From Ensifer canadensis (GTDB taxonomy: Bacteria > Pseudomonadota > Alphaproteobacteria > Rhizobiales > Rhizobiaceae), in assembly GCF_017488845.2 (NCBI RefSeq), contig NZ_CP083374.1:467501-531500 (forward strand): a stretch of DNA of 64,000 nt, given 5' to 3'. Of this stretch, positions 54,036-64,000 are shown in pieces. The stretch's first letter is position 1. Each line of letters begins with the position of its first letter. Made by a program: the position numbers and the translations under genes. The notes beneath the pieces were generated by a model. That model did no database searches and had not been told where the DNA came from. It worked only from the letters and a program-made list of their open reading frames with translations.

Positions 54036-54921
54036 GTTCAGCCCTTGATCCCCCGGAGGAGATCCCTTCAATGAAGTAACGTTGCGCAGCGAAGAACACG
54101 ATCAGCGCAGGGGCGATCGTGAGCACCGACATCGCGAGGATGCGGTTCCATTCGAAAGCTTCGGTCGTGTCGATCGAAAGCTTGAGGGCGAGGCTGACCG
54201 GATACTTGTCCACCGAGGACAGATAGATCAGCGGCCCGAGGAAATCGTTCATGGTCCACATGAACTGGAACAGGCACACCGAAATCAGTGCCGGGGCGAG
54301 CATCGGGACCACGATATAGATCAGCGTCTGGATGCTATTGGCACCATCCACCCGTGCCGCCTCCTCCATGTCTGTTGGCAATGAGCGCAGGAATTGCACC
54401 AACATGAAAACGAAGAAGGCGTCGCCAGCGAGTGCCGACGGCACCCAGAGCGGCAGAAAACTGTCGAGCCAGCCAAGATCACGGAACAGGAGATATTGAG
54501 GAATGCGGGTAACGACATTGGGCAACAGCAGGATTGCGATGACCGAGCCGAAGAGGATCTTCTTGAACGGGAAATCGAACCGGGCGAACGCATAGGCCGC
54601 CAAGGTGCAGGAGATGGCCGTCCCGATCACCTTTGGCAGGATGATCAGGAAGGAATTCCAGAAGAACCGGCCGAACGTATAGGGTGTCGATGTCTGCCAG
54701 CCCTTGATGTAACCTTCGGCAGTCGGGTTCTCCGGCAGGAAGCCCGCACCTGCGAAGATTTCGGAATTTGTCTTGAAGCTCGCGCCAACCAGCCAGATGA
54801 GCGGATAGAGCATGACGAAGCCGACTGCAAAGAGCAGGACATAACGGACCGCCGTCGAGACGAGACGTAGCCTTGCCCTGCGGGCGGCCTGGAGATCGTT
54901 GAAGGTTGCAAGATCGGTCAT
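54028..54921 (-). CDS. CUT1 ABC transporter permease (MalG type), pectin operon
   Basis: A 297-residue permease with six hydrophobic segments and an EAA loop (DMEEAARVDGANSIQTLIYI) followed by VPMLAPAL. It pairs with the MalF-type permease upstream, 6 bases away. Position and orientation indicate co-transcription with the GH28/GH105 genes. Confidence 0.92.
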   Translation of the reverse strand: MTDLATFNDLQAARRARLRLVSTAVRYVLLFAVGFVMLYPLIWLVGASFKTNSEIFAGAGFLPENPTAEGYIKGWQTSTPYTFGRFFWNSFLIILPKVIGTAISCTLAAYAFARFDFPFKKILFGSVIAILLLPNVVTRIPQYLLFRDLGWLDSFLPLWVPSALAGDAFFVFMLVQFLRSLPTDMEEAARVDGANSIQTLIYIVVPMLAPALISVCLFQFMWTMNDFLGPLIYLSSVDKYPVSLALKLSIDTTEAFEWNRILAMSVLTIAPALIVFFAAQRYFIEGISSGGSRAEHG

Positions 54922-54927
54922 TTGCGG

Positions 54928-55809
54928 TCAGCTCCTCTTGTCGCCTGCGTAAAAGACCCATTTCTTCGATGACCAGAAGGCAACGAGGGTCAGGGCGGTG
55001 ACGATGGTGAAGAGCACCCATGCTATGGCCGAGGCATAGCCCATGTTGAACTTCTTGAAGGCCTCGTCGTAGATGTAGAGCGGCAGCAGATACGTCGCCT
55101 TCAGCGGACCACCCTGCGTGATGATGTAAGGTCCGTTGAACTCCTGGAAGGCTTGAACCATCTGCATGATGAGGTTGAAGAAAATGACGGGAGTCAGCAG
55201 TGGCAACGTGATGAAGAAGAAGGTGCGCACCTTGCCCGCGCCGTCGATGGCTGCTGCCTCGTAAAGCGACTTGTCTATCGACTGCAGGGCGGCGAGGAAG
55301 ATCACCATGGCTGATCCGAACTGCCAGCATCGCAATAGCGTAATCGTGAACAGCGCGTTCGTCGGATCACCAAACCAGTCAATCGGAGAAAAACCGACCG
55401 TCGTCAGCGCCATGTTGGCAAGTCCCTCCGTGGCGAAGATGTAGCGCCACAGGACGGCAATGGCGATCGAGCCGCCGAGGATGGAGGGAACGTAGAAGGC
55501 GGTTCGAAAGAGACCGATGAACATCAGCTTGTAATTTAGGATCGCGGCGATGAAGAGCGCGAAGGCAAGCTTCAACGGTACCGTCAGGAACACATAAAGC
55601 AGTGTGACGTTCAGCGACTTCGTGAAGGTGCGATCGCGTGTGAAGAGCCGTTCATAATTGGCAATCCCCGTCCACCGAGGTTCGCTCATAAGGTCATAGC
55701 TGGTAAAGCTCAGGTACAGCGACCCGATGAAAGGGATCGCCGTGAAGACCAGAAGACCAATGATATACGGGGCGAGATAGCCCAGCCCCATAAGGCGCTG
55801 CATCTTCAT
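54928..55809 (-). CDS. CUT1 ABC transporter permease (MalF type), pectin operon
   Basis: A 293-residue permease with six hydrophobic segments and EAA loop (SLYEAAAIDGAGKVRTFFFI) followed by LPLLTPVIFFN. The ATG at 55809 follows GGAGGGATGTC; the longer frame from 55965 crosses the promoter region and is rejected. It is the first gene of the operon, facing the AraC regulator gene across about 200 bases. Confidence 0.92.
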   Translation of the reverse strand: MKMQRLMGLGYLAPYIIGLLVFTAIPFIGSLYLSFTSYDLMSEPRWTGIANYERLFTRDRTFTKSLNVTLLYVFLTVPLKLAFALFIAAILNYKLMFIGLFRTAFYVPSILGGSIAIAVLWRYIFATEGLANMALTTVGFSPIDWFGDPTNALFTITLLRCWQFGSAMVIFLAALQSIDKSLYEAAAIDGAGKVRTFFFITLPLLTPVIFFNLIMQMVQAFQEFNGPYIITQGGPLKATYLLPLYIYDEAFKKFNMGYASAIAWVLFTIVTALTLVAFWSSKKWVFYAGDKRS

Positions 55810-56011
55810 GACATCCCTCCCGGGCAGCCCTTGAGCGCAGCCTGCATAGATGCAATTTTGTACAAATCTGGCTCCCAATTCGGTGCAGGAAGAATGGGCG
55901 GAACGCCACGTTTCTATACCACGAACCGATCTCCTCCCCAGAAGACACGGTTTATTCGGTGACATTGGGCTATTTTCAGATCAGAATGAATTCACAAAGG
56001 GAAGGAAAAAG

Positions 56012-56938
56012 ATGGACGAAATCGAAGGTGGCATTCTATCGGCGATTCCCGCCGCGGCGTTGACGCTCAACCTGACGCGCGCGGCGATCCGCATGGAGCA
56101 TTCGCAAACCTGGCGGATCGACAAATCCAATCCGGTCGACGATCTCGTCATTTGCCTTGAGGGCCGCGGTCATTATCTGATCGACGGCGAACCACGTGTG
56201 ATGGAGCGGGGCGACGCCATGCTGATCAGCGGCGGCCAACACTTCATCGGCTGGAATGAAGGGCGCGAAACCTATATCGGCGTGGCGCAGCACTTTACGC
56301 TCGACATCTATGGTCGTCACAATCTCATCGAGCAGATGCAACTGAGGCCCAAACTGCATCTGAGCCGCTGGCCGTTTCTGGAACCGATTGCCCGTCACTA
56401 TCGTCAGAGCGCGCCCCCTTCCTCGGTATCGCTCGGCCAGCACCATCTTTTCATGGTCCTTCTCATCGCCTTCATCGAGGATGCGTTTCTCGGGTGGCGC
56501 GACCACGCGACCTACCAGCCGGAGGGCGCGGATGCGATTGACCTTGCGGTGATGAAGGCAGCAACGATGATCTCGGCCAACCCGCTCGAAAACGACATCG
56601 CCGTGAGGGCGGTCGATGCTGCACCCTACAACTACGATTATTTTCTGCGCGAATTCCAGAAGCGCGTGGGTCGCACGCCACGCAAATACCAGGAGCTCAA
56701 GCGAATGGAGCGCGCGATGCATTTTCTGGAAGGAGGGCTCTCGGTTGCGGCTGCGGCTGCGGAGGTCGGCTATGCAGACCCCTATTATTTCTCGCGCATG
56801 TTCAAGCGCACACTTGGGCTCAGCCCCCGCGACCACCTGAACAAGGTTCATCAGAGCCGCCATGGCGACTTGATGCAACTCGACGAACCGGAGCAGGAAA
56901 TCCGCCTTGCAACCGCCCGCACGATCGAGAAGCGATAA
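56012..56938 (+). CDS. AraC-family transcriptional regulator of the pectin operon
   Basis: A 308-residue AraC protein. The N-terminal cupin ligand domain has VICLEGRGHYLIDGE and RGDAMLISGG. The C-terminal DNA-binding part has two HTHs (DIAVRAVDAAPYNYDYFLRE and VAAAAAEVGYADPYYFSRMF, with RTPRKYQELKRMERA between). The ATG at 56012 follows AAGGGAAGG. Divergent to the transporter and glycosidase genes, it probably activates them in response to galacturonides. Confidence 0.9.
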   Translation: MDEIEGGILSAIPAAALTLNLTRAAIRMEHSQTWRIDKSNPVDDLVICLEGRGHYLIDGEPRVMERGDAMLISGGQHFIGWNEGRETYIGVAQHFTLDIYGRHNLIEQMQLRPKLHLSRWPFLEPIARHYRQSAPPSSVSLGQHHLFMVLLIAFIEDAFLGWRDHATYQPEGADAIDLAVMKAATMISANPLENDIAVRAVDAAPYNYDYFLREFQKRVGRTPRKYQELKRMERAMHFLEGGLSVAAAAAEVGYADPYYFSRMFKRTLGLSPRDHLNKVHQSRHGDLMQLDEPEQEIRLATARTIEKR

Positions 56939-57081
56939 ACGGACGATCGAAATTATGAAGCTAGCGGGCCAGGACCCCTTAGATCCATGGGAGTCAGCCT
57001 AGTTCACGGGCACGCTGCGTCTAAAGCGCCGCTTTGCAAACGCGGTACGCGTGGCTCCCTGGAAGACTGCGCTCGTTCGTT

Positions 57082-58218
57082 TCAAGATTGGAGCATCTTG
57101 AATTCGACGAGGGCATCACGATTGATCTCGATCCCCAGACCTGGACCATCTGGAATAGCGACGACGCCATTGACCGCCTCCAGTGGTGTCTTAAGCACCG
57201 CCTGTCGGAATGGATTCTCCGTTCGGTCGAATTCCAGGATCGGCTCGATCGGATTGGCGCGGACCGGATCGGGCACCATCGCTGCCATGAATTGCAGTGC
57301 CGCGGCGATCTGCACGCCTGTCCCCCAGACATGTGGCACGACGCGGATACCATGAAGTGTCGCCAGGCTTGCGATCTTCTGCGCTTCGGAAAAGCCGCCG
57401 CAGCCGCAGAGATCGGGCTGGAGAATGTCGACCGCACGGGCATCCAGCGCCTGCCACATGCCGAACCTTGTATGCCAGGTCTCGCCACCCGCAACGGGGA
57501 TCGGTTGACATGTGCGAACCTCCAGGTAGGCCGACAGCTGTTCGGGCACCACCGGCTCCTCGAACCAGTCGATATCATACTCCGCTGCTGCTTTGCCGAG
57601 CCGGATCGCTTCGGTGACGGTGTAACCGTGATTGGCGTCGATCATCAGGCGCATTTCGGAGCCTATCGCCTCGCGAACAGCGCGGATGACGCGTAGATCC
57701 TCGTCGACGCCAAAACCAATTTTAATCTTGCAGGCGTGGAACCCCTGTGTGCGGCGCTCCGCCATTTCGTTGGCGTTGTCTGCAACCCGATCGACGCCGT
57801 CGCGCTTGAAGCTACCCGTGGCATAGGCGCGCACGCTTTGCCGCCAGCGTCCACCAAGCAGCATGGAGATCGAGGCGCCGTAGTGCTTGCCTTTGATGTC
57901 CCACAACGCGATGTCGATGCCCGACAGTGCGGTGACGGTGAGACCACGCTGTCCCTGATCGCGCAGTGCATTGTAGAGCACGGCCCAGATTTTCTCGGTT
58001 GAGCGCGGGTCCTGACCGATCAGCCAGGGCGAAAAGGCTGCGACCACCGCCGCGTTGGGTTTTGCCGGACCGAGACATTCGCCCCAGCCGATCGTTCCAT
58101 CATCGCATTCTATCTCCACCAGGACGTGAGCACGGCGGTCAAAGCGCATCGAGGCGCTTTCGAACGGCGTGTCTAGCCGGTGTTCCAAGAGATGCGTGCG
58201 AACGGCGGTGATCTTCAT
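57082..58218 (-). CDS. gci: D-galactaro-1,4-lactone cycloisomerase (Gci), enolase superfamily
   Basis: A 378-residue mandelate-racemase-group enzyme with metal ligands D194, E220 and E246, catalytic K166 in the KIK motif (164-166) and H296. Length and neighbours match Agrobacterium Gci, which opens galactarolactone to 2-keto-3-deoxy-galactarate. KdgD lies upstream, 23 bases away, and Udh is nearby, so the oxidative galacturonate route is complete: Udh makes the lactone, Gci opens it, KdgD dehydrates and the dioxovalerate dehydrogenase makes 2-oxoglutarate. No signal peptide; acts in the cytoplasm. Confidence 0.88.
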   Translation of the reverse strand: MKITAVRTHLLEHRLDTPFESASMRFDRRAHVLVEIECDDGTIGWGECLGPAKPNAAVVAAFSPWLIGQDPRSTEKIWAVLYNALRDQGQRGLTVTALSGIDIALWDIKGKHYGASISMLLGGRWRQSVRAYATGSFKRDGVDRVADNANEMAERRTQGFHACKIKIGFGVDEDLRVIRAVREAIGSEMRLMIDANHGYTVTEAIRLGKAAAEYDIDWFEEPVVPEQLSAYLEVRTCQPIPVAGGETWHTRFGMWQALDARAVDILQPDLCGCGGFSEAQKIASLATLHGIRVVPHVWGTGVQIAAALQFMAAMVPDPVRANPIEPILEFDRTENPFRQAVLKTPLEAVNGVVAIPDGPGLGIEINRDALVEFKMLQS

Positions 58219-58241
58219 GCATTCCTCCGGAAGTCGCGGTA

Positions 58242-59229
<988 letters not shown>

Positions 59230-59260
59230 AGTTAAATGACAAATTGCCACGAGCCGACGA

Positions 59261-60004
59261 TTAACGCGCCAACCAGCCGCCGTCGACATTGAGGACCGCA
59301 CCGTGGACGTAATTCGCCGCTGGCGAGGAGAGGAAGACCACCGCCCCTGCGATGTCCTCGGGGCGACCCCAACGATTGGCAGGGATGCGATCGAGGATTG
59401 CCTTGTTGCGGGCGGCATCGGCGCGTAGCGCCTCGGTATTGTTGGTCTCAATGTAGCCGGGGGCAACTGCGTTTACATTGATGCCCTTCGCCGCCCATTC
59501 GTTGGCAAGCAATTTGGTGAGACCGGCGACGCCGTGTTTTGCGGCCGTGTAGGAGGGAACGCGGATACCGCCCTGGAAGGAAAGAAGCGAAGCGATATTG
59601 ACCACGTTTCCAGACCGCTCCTTGGCCAACAACTCCTTTGCGAACGCCTGGGTCGTGAAAAACAATGCCTTCAGGTTCACATCGACGACCGCGTCCCAAT
59701 CCTCCTCGGTGAAATCGACCGCATCCGCCCGTCGGATGATGCCGGCGTTGTTGACGAGGATATCGATGTCCCGACCGACAAATATGTCTCGTGCCGCCAT
59801 GGGATCCTTGAAGTCGAGCTGCATGCCGCTCGCCTTGCCGCCGGCCCTGCCAATTAAATCCAGAGTTTCGTCGGGCGAGCGGCGGGCCGCGCAGATAACC
59901 TCGGCGCCTGCGGCAGCAAGTCCTGCCGCAATCGCTTGACCAAGTCCGGTATTCGATCCCGTGACAAGAGCTTTACGCCCTTGAAGCGAAAAGGAATTTA
60001 TCAT
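59261..60004 (-). CDS. kduD: 2-dehydro-3-deoxy-D-gluconate 5-dehydrogenase (KduD)
   Basis: A 247-residue short-chain dehydrogenase. The NAD motif TGSNTGLGQAIA is near 15-26, NNAGI near 86-90, and the catalytic Ser-Tyr-Lys set is IASLLSF with YTAAK. The gene is ATGA-coupled to KduI, its natural partner, which supports KduD rather than another SDR. It converts 2,5-diketo-3-deoxygluconate to 2-keto-3-deoxygluconate in the catabolism of unsaturated uronates. The next step's kinase and aldolase are not in the window. Confidence 0.9.
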   Translation of the reverse strand: MINSFSLQGRKALVTGSNTGLGQAIAAGLAAAGAEVICAARRSPDETLDLIGRAGGKASGMQLDFKDPMAARDIFVGRDIDILVNNAGIIRRADAVDFTEEDWDAVVDVNLKALFFTTQAFAKELLAKERSGNVVNIASLLSFQGGIRVPSYTAAKHGVAGLTKLLANEWAAKGINVNAVAPGYIETNNTEALRADAARNKAILDRIPANRWGRPEDIAGAVVFLSSPAANYVHGAVLNVDGGWLAR

Positions 60005-60825
60005 TTCAGATCCTCCGGCTGGATGAAGTCCATGTCGGTATAGTCGACGTTGTCGCCAGCCATGGCCCAGATGAATGTGTAAGAGCCGATGCCCGCGCCG
60101 GAGTGGATGGACCAGGGTGGGGAAAGCGCGCCTTGCTCATTCGAAATGAACAGGTGGCGGGTCTCCTGGGGCTCGCCCATCAGATGAAGCACCCGGGATT
60201 TTTGATCCATACCAAAATAGAGATAGGCCTCCATGCGACGGTCATGGATATGCGAAGGGATGGTGTTCCAGACGGAACCGTCCTCCAACGTGGTATAGCC
60301 GAGCACCAGTTGGCAGCTTTCCATCACGAGCGGATGGATGAACTGATTGATGGTGCGCTTGTTGGAGGTTTCCGATGCGCCCATCTTCACTTCCTTGCTT
60401 TCGGCGGCCGTGATGAGGCGCGCCGGCAGGCTGCGATGAGCCGGGCAGGACGTGATATAGAACCGGCCCTTGCCAGCAAAGGTGACCGCCCCCGATCCGG
60501 CACCGAGATAAAGCACATCGCCCCGGTTCAAGGTATAGGTCTGCGCGCCGGCGGCGACAGTACCGGTCTCGCCAATGTTGACGATGCCCATTTCACGGCG
60601 ATCGAGAAACAGCGGGGTCTTCGTTTCCTCCACCTTGTCAAGCGTTAGGGGCGCATCACCCGGCACCGCTCCACCCATCACGAAACGATCGTAGTGGGTG
60701 TAGACCAGTCGGATCTCTCCGACCCTGAACATATCCTCGGCCAAGAAATGCTTCCGAAGTCCGGATGTATCGAGTGTTTTGGCGTATTCCGGGTTGACCG
60801 CCTGCCTTGTTTCAACAGTCAGCAT
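60001..60825 (-). CDS. kduI: 5-keto-4-deoxyuronate isomerase (KduI)
   Basis: A 274-residue cupin-fold isomerase. Zinc ligands H192, H194 (SHIHDRR), E199 and H241 (WSIHSGAG) are present, and the family length is about 275. It isomerises 5-keto-4-deoxyuronate, formed from unsaturated uronate, for KduD. The ATG at 60825 follows AAGGAGG; a few upstream codons are not used. It starts a minus-strand transcript with KduD. Confidence 0.94.
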   Translation of the reverse strand: MLTVETRQAVNPEYAKTLDTSGLRKHFLAEDMFRVGEIRLVYTHYDRFVMGGAVPGDAPLTLDKVEETKTPLFLDRREMGIVNIGETGTVAAGAQTYTLNRGDVLYLGAGSGAVTFAGKGRFYITSCPAHRSLPARLITAAESKEVKMGASETSNKRTINQFIHPLVMESCQLVLGYTTLEDGSVWNTIPSHIHDRRMEAYLYFGMDQKSRVLHLMGEPQETRHLFISNEQGALSPPWSIHSGAGIGSYTFIWAMAGDNVDYTDMDFIQPEDLK

Positions 60826-60849
60826 AAATTCCTCCTTCAAGTTGTCGAC

Positions 60850-60883
60850 AACATATAATATGTGTTACCGTTATTGTATGATA
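60850..60883. promoter_or_regulatory. Operator/promoter region between kduI and udh
   Basis: Contains the perfect palindrome ACATATAATATGT (60851-60863) and TGTATGATA (60875-60883), whose reverse complement TATCATACA matches the CATCATACA pair before kdgD at 8 of 9 positions. It can serve KduI on one strand and Udh on the other. The bases to 61073 form the Udh leader with nothing else recognised. Confidence 0.55.
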
Positions 60884-61073
60884 TGTCATCGGAGGTCAAG
60901 GTGCCCGCAGGAATGACGCGAGACCGAATGTGGTTTCGAGTGAAACGATGGCAGCTTTTTCGGGCACGAAGACCGCTAGAAGGTTGAGGCTCTGCCGGTT
61001 CACGCCATTGGCAGGTCGAAATGGCTGCGGTGCCGTGCCTGGCAATGCGGCAATGCGCAAAGGAATACCCCAA

Positions 61074-61868
61074 ATGAGACGCCTTTTGATCACCGGCGCG
61101 GCGGGCCAGCTGGGCCGGGTCATGCGCAAACGGCTTGCGCCTCTCGCCGATACAATTCGCCTTGCGGATCTTGCTCGGCTTGACCCGCCCGAGCGCGATG
61201 AGGAGTGCATGTCCTGCGATCTTTCTGACGCAGCAGCAGTCCATGAGATGGTCGCCGGCTGCGACGGCATCGTCCACCTTGGCGGCGTTTCCGTCGAACG
61301 GCCCTTCGACCAGATCCTTGGCGGCAATATTGTCGGCCTCTACAACCTTTATGAAGCTGCACGCGCTCACGGTCAGCCGCGCATCGTCTTTGCGAGTTCC
61401 AACCACACGATCGGCTACTATCCGCAGACCGAACGGCTCGGGCCAGACGCCCCATACCGCCCGGACGGACTCTATGGGGTCTCCAAATGCTTCGGCGAGG
61501 CCCTCGCTCGCCTGTACTTCGACAAATTTGGCCAAGAAACCGCCCTGGTACGCATCGGCTCCTGTACGCCCGAGCCAACGAACTATCGAATGCTGTCGAC
61601 CTGGTTCTCGCACGACGATTTCGCTTCGATGATCGAGGCAATTTTCCGCGTGTCGACCCTTGGCTGCCCGGTCATCTGGGGCAGCTCGGCCAACGACGCC
61701 GGCTGGTGGGACAACTCGCATCTTGGCTGGCTGGGCTGGAAGCCCAAAGACAATGCCGAGGCCCATCGCATCCACATTGAGGCCCTCACCCCGAGACCCG
61801 ACCCCAGCGACCCGACGTCCCGCTTCCAGGGCGGCGACTTCGTAAACAATCCGATATTCAAGGAGTAA
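61074..61868 (+). CDS. udh: Uronate dehydrogenase (Udh)
   Basis: A 264-residue extended short-chain dehydrogenase. It has the NAD motif TGAAGQLG (7-14), the acidic ADLARLDPPE stretch after strand 2, and catalytic Y134 and K138 (YGVSK). Agrobacterium Udh is the same length. It oxidises D-galacturonate or D-glucuronate with NAD to the aldarolactone that Gci opens. The ATG at 61074 follows AAAGGAATACC; the longer frame from 60930 is rejected. The dehydrogenase gene follows after 3 bases. Confidence 0.92.
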   Translation: MRRLLITGAAGQLGRVMRKRLAPLADTIRLADLARLDPPERDEECMSCDLSDAAAVHEMVAGCDGIVHLGGVSVERPFDQILGGNIVGLYNLYEAARAHGQPRIVFASSNHTIGYYPQTERLGPDAPYRPDGLYGVSKCFGEALARLYFDKFGQETALVRIGSCTPEPTNYRMLSTWFSHDDFASMIEAIFRVSTLGCPVIWGSSANDAGWWDNSHLGWLGWKPKDNAEAHRIHIEALTPRPDPSDPTSRFQGGDFVNNPIFKE

Positions 61869-61871
61869 GAC

Positions 61872-63389
61872 ATGACCTATGAGCCACATGGCAAACACCT
61901 GATCGCCGGCGAATGGCGCGCAGCGCAGATCAAATTCCGCAGCGAGCCCGCCCACGGCGATGCCTTTGACTTTTCCGTCGGCACCGTCGAACTGGTGAAC
62001 ACGGCGGCCGAATCCGCCGAGGAAGCCTTCTGGTCCTACGGTTATTCGTCCCGCGAGACGCGCGCTGCCTTCCTCGACACCATTGCCGACGAAATCGAGG
62101 TCCGTGGCGCCAAGATCACTGAGATCGGCGCCTCGGAAACCGGCTTGCCCGCCGCCCGCCTCGAAGGCGAGCGCGGCCGCACCACCGGTCAGCTGCGCCT
62201 CTTCGCTTCCCACATCCGCAAGGGCGAACATCTGGACAGGCGCCATGACGAGGCGCTGCCGAACCGCACCCCCCTGCCCCGACCGGATATTCGTTTGATG
62301 CAGCGCCCAATCGGCCCGGTCGCCGTGTTCGGCGCTTCCAACTTCCCGCTTGCCTTCTCGACGATGGGCGGCGACACCGCCTCTGCGCTTGCCGCCGGGT
62401 GTCCGGTCATCGTCAAGGGTCACTCCGCCCATCCCGGCACAAGTGAGATCGTGGCGGAAGCCGCCGATGCCGCCATCAGGAGACTTGGCCTCCACCCGGG
62501 CGTCTTCTCTTTGATCCAAGGCGGTCGTCGCGATGTCGGCACCGCACTCGTCACGCATCCGCTCGTCAAAGCGGTCGGCTTTACCGGTTCGCTTGCCGGC
62601 GGTCGCGCTCTCTTCGATCTCTGCGTCTCACGTCCCGAACCCATTCCCTTCTTCGGCGAACTGGGCTCGGTGAACCCGATGTTCATCCTGCCGGAAGCGC
62701 TGAAAGCCCGCGGCGCGGAAATCGCAAAAGGGTGGGCGAGTTCGCTGACGATCGGCGCCGGGCAATTCTGCACCAATCCGGGCATCGCCATTATCCTTTC
62801 CGATCAGGTCGACACGTTCGCCGAAGCGACCCGTTCCGCGCTCTCAGGGGTTGGTCCGCAGGTGATGCTGAATGACGGCATGGCCAAAGCCTATCGCGAG
62901 GGAAGCATGCGCATCGCTGCCGGTGCCGGTGTGCGCGCGGTCTTGACCACCACCTGCGACCAGCGCGACGCCACACCCTTCCTCTTCCGCGTTTCCGCCG
63001 AGGACTGGCTCTCCAACCATCTACTTTCCGAAGAAGTGTTTGGTCCGCTCGGCCTTATTGTGACGGTCGAGACTATCGAGGAGATGATTGCCGTAGCAAA
63101 GAGCTTCAATGGCCAGCTTACCGCCACGTTGCATCTTGATGCGGGCGACACGCAAGTTGCACGCAGCCTGTTGGCGATCCTGGAGCGCAAGGCGGGGCGT
63201 GTTCTGGCAAATGGTTACCCGACCGGGGTCGAAGTCTGCGATGCCATGGTCCACGGCGGCCCCTATCCGGCATCCACAAACTTCGGCGCAACGTCCGTTG
63301 GAACCCTTTCCATCCGAAGGTTCCTCAGGCCCGTCTGCTACCAGAACCTGCCTGAGGAGCTGCAGCCGGACGACCTCAAATCGATCTAG
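61872..63389 (+). CDS. 2,5-dioxovalerate (2-oxoglutarate semialdehyde) dehydrogenase
   Basis: A 505-residue NADP-type aldehyde dehydrogenase. Active-site features are ASNFPLAFSTMGGDTASALA (155-174), FTGS (237-240), general base E263 (ELGSVNPMF) and nucleophile C300 (GAGQFCTNPG). Together with Udh three bases upstream and KdgD and Gci nearby, it fits the final oxidation of 2-oxoglutarate semialdehyde to 2-oxoglutarate. The start is 3 bases after the Udh stop. Confidence 0.92.
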   Translation: MTYEPHGKHLIAGEWRAAQIKFRSEPAHGDAFDFSVGTVELVNTAAESAEEAFWSYGYSSRETRAAFLDTIADEIEVRGAKITEIGASETGLPAARLEGERGRTTGQLRLFASHIRKGEHLDRRHDEALPNRTPLPRPDIRLMQRPIGPVAVFGASNFPLAFSTMGGDTASALAAGCPVIVKGHSAHPGTSEIVAEAADAAIRRLGLHPGVFSLIQGGRRDVGTALVTHPLVKAVGFTGSLAGGRALFDLCVSRPEPIPFFGELGSVNPMFILPEALKARGAEIAKGWASSLTIGAGQFCTNPGIAIILSDQVDTFAEATRSALSGVGPQVMLNDGMAKAYREGSMRIAAGAGVRAVLTTTCDQRDATPFLFRVSAEDWLSNHLLSEEVFGPLGLIVTVETIEEMIAVAKSFNGQLTATLHLDAGDTQVARSLLAILERKAGRVLANGYPTGVEVCDAMVHGGPYPASTNFGATSVGTLSIRRFLRPVCYQNLPEELQPDDLKSI

Positions 63390-63471
63390 GCACGGATTGC
63401 GCCGTTGTGGGGCAATGGCGTATCCACAATCAACGGCGGATTCCCGCCTTATTCACCGAATGGCGGCACGC

Positions 63472-64000
63472 ATGACGAAAGTGACCACCCACGAACCGGC
63501 TCCGCTGCCAACCACGACGCTGGTGGTCAAGGTTGCAGACGCGCTTCGCGCACGAATGTCCAAGGGTCATCACAAGCCGGGTGATCGGCTGCCCTCCGAA
63601 GCCCAACTGACGCAGGAATTCGGCGTCAGCCGCACGGTCGTGCGCGAAGCAATTGCAGCACTTCGTTCCGACGGACTGGTGGAGCCACGCCAAGGAGCGG
63701 GCGTCTTTGTTCTCGATCCAACGCTTGCCACCCGCCGTCCGTTTCAAAACGTCGATCTGGCGCGCGTATCTTCGCTGATCGAGATGCTCGAACTTCGCAC
63801 CGCCGTAGAAGGAGATGCTGCAGCCCTTGCCGCGCTTCGCCGCTCGCCCGGACAGGAGGAAAAGATCATCGAGGCCCTCGATGCTTTCCGCACGAGTTCC
63901 GCGGAGGGCCGACCGAGCGCAGAGACCGATTTTGCCTTCCACCTCGCGATTGCTCAGGCCACCAACAACCCGCGCTTCGCAGAATTCCTGCAGATGCTCG
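63472..64000 (+). CDS. GntR-family regulator (FCD subgroup), cut by the window edge
   Basis: The first 176 residues of a GntR regulator; the end lies outside. Residues about 18-82 are the winged HTH (PGDRLPSEAQLTQEFGVSRT, REAIAALRSDGLVEPRQGAG) and an FCD domain begins with SLIEMLELRTAVEGDAAALA, with metal residues D and H in ETDFAFHLAIA. The start may be 63460 or 63472; neither has a good RBS. It follows the dioxovalerate dehydrogenase gene and is the likely regulator of the uronate genes through the CATCATACA sites. Confidence 0.85.
   Translation, partial: MTKVTTHEPAPLPTTTLVVKVADALRARMSKGHHKPGDRLPSEAQLTQEFGVSRTVVREAIAALRSDGLVEPRQGAGVFVLDPTLATRRPFQNVDLARVSSLIEMLELRTAVEGDAAALAALRRSPGQEEKIIEALDAFRTSSAEGRPSAETDFAFHLAIAQATNNPRFAEFLQML

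Overview
This window is GC-rich alpha-proteobacterial DNA, almost certainly from the Rhizobiaceae (Rhizobium, Agrobacterium or Ensifer group). The grounds are four copies of a rhizobial-type palindromic intergenic repeat, many solute transporters each paired with its own regulator, widespread ATGA/GTGA stop-start overlaps, and a galacturonate module matching the Agrobacterium Gci/KdgD/Udh enzymes. The high density of catabolic operons, with no ribosomal, tRNA or other housekeeping gene, suggests a secondary replicon (chromid or megaplasmid). That is inference; no replication gene is present.

Layout. (1) 1-1.6 kb: the end of an MFS transporter, a GntR regulator and a broken permease remnant. 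(2) 1.6-6.3 kb: TauE-like exporter, AtzA-type amidohydrolase and NCS2 purine permease on the minus strand, divergent from a LacI regulator with two perfect operators between them. (3) 6.3-18.8 kb: a minus-strand block of NCS2 permease, three-subunit molybdenum hydroxylase, COG0523 GTPase, two paralogous ACMSD-type amidohydrolases, UbiD, UbiX and XdhC, with a divergent LysR gene. It looks like a catabolic pathway for an N-heteroaromatic (possibly carboxylated) compound and I cannot match it to a described pathway. (4) 19.1-27.2 kb: class II aldolase-like protein, cytosine-deaminase-like hydrolase, a BMP-type nucleoside/nucleobase ABC transporter and a second LysR. (5) 27.4-28.7 kb: a lone membrane-bound class III nucleotide cyclase.

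(6) 29-41.3 kb: an acid-sugar region with a four-carbon acid sugar kinase, GntR, iron-type alcohol dehydrogenase, PdxA2-like dehydrogenase, sialidase-like protein, DMT exporter, a peptide/opine-type ABC transporter and a DHDPS/NAL-family lyase. (7) 41.4-48.9 kb: a CUT1 sugar ABC transporter with a TIM-barrel isomerase and a Gfo/Idh/MocA oxidoreductase, divergent from a LacI regulator with a palindromic operator. (8) 48.9-56.9 kb: pectin-fragment use, with GH105, GH28, a second CUT1 transporter and an AraC regulator. (9) 57-64 kb: uronate catabolism by two routes, KduI-KduD for unsaturated uronates and Udh-Gci-KdgD-dioxovalerate dehydrogenase for galacturonate, followed by a GntR regulator cut by the window edge.

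Regions 8 and 9 form a coherent sequence: oligogalacturonides are imported, cut by GH28/GH105, and the monomers carried to 2-oxoglutarate or to the KDG route. Regions 2-4 suggest scavenging of nucleobase-like compounds. No phage, insertion sequence, CRISPR array, tRNA or rRNA was seen.
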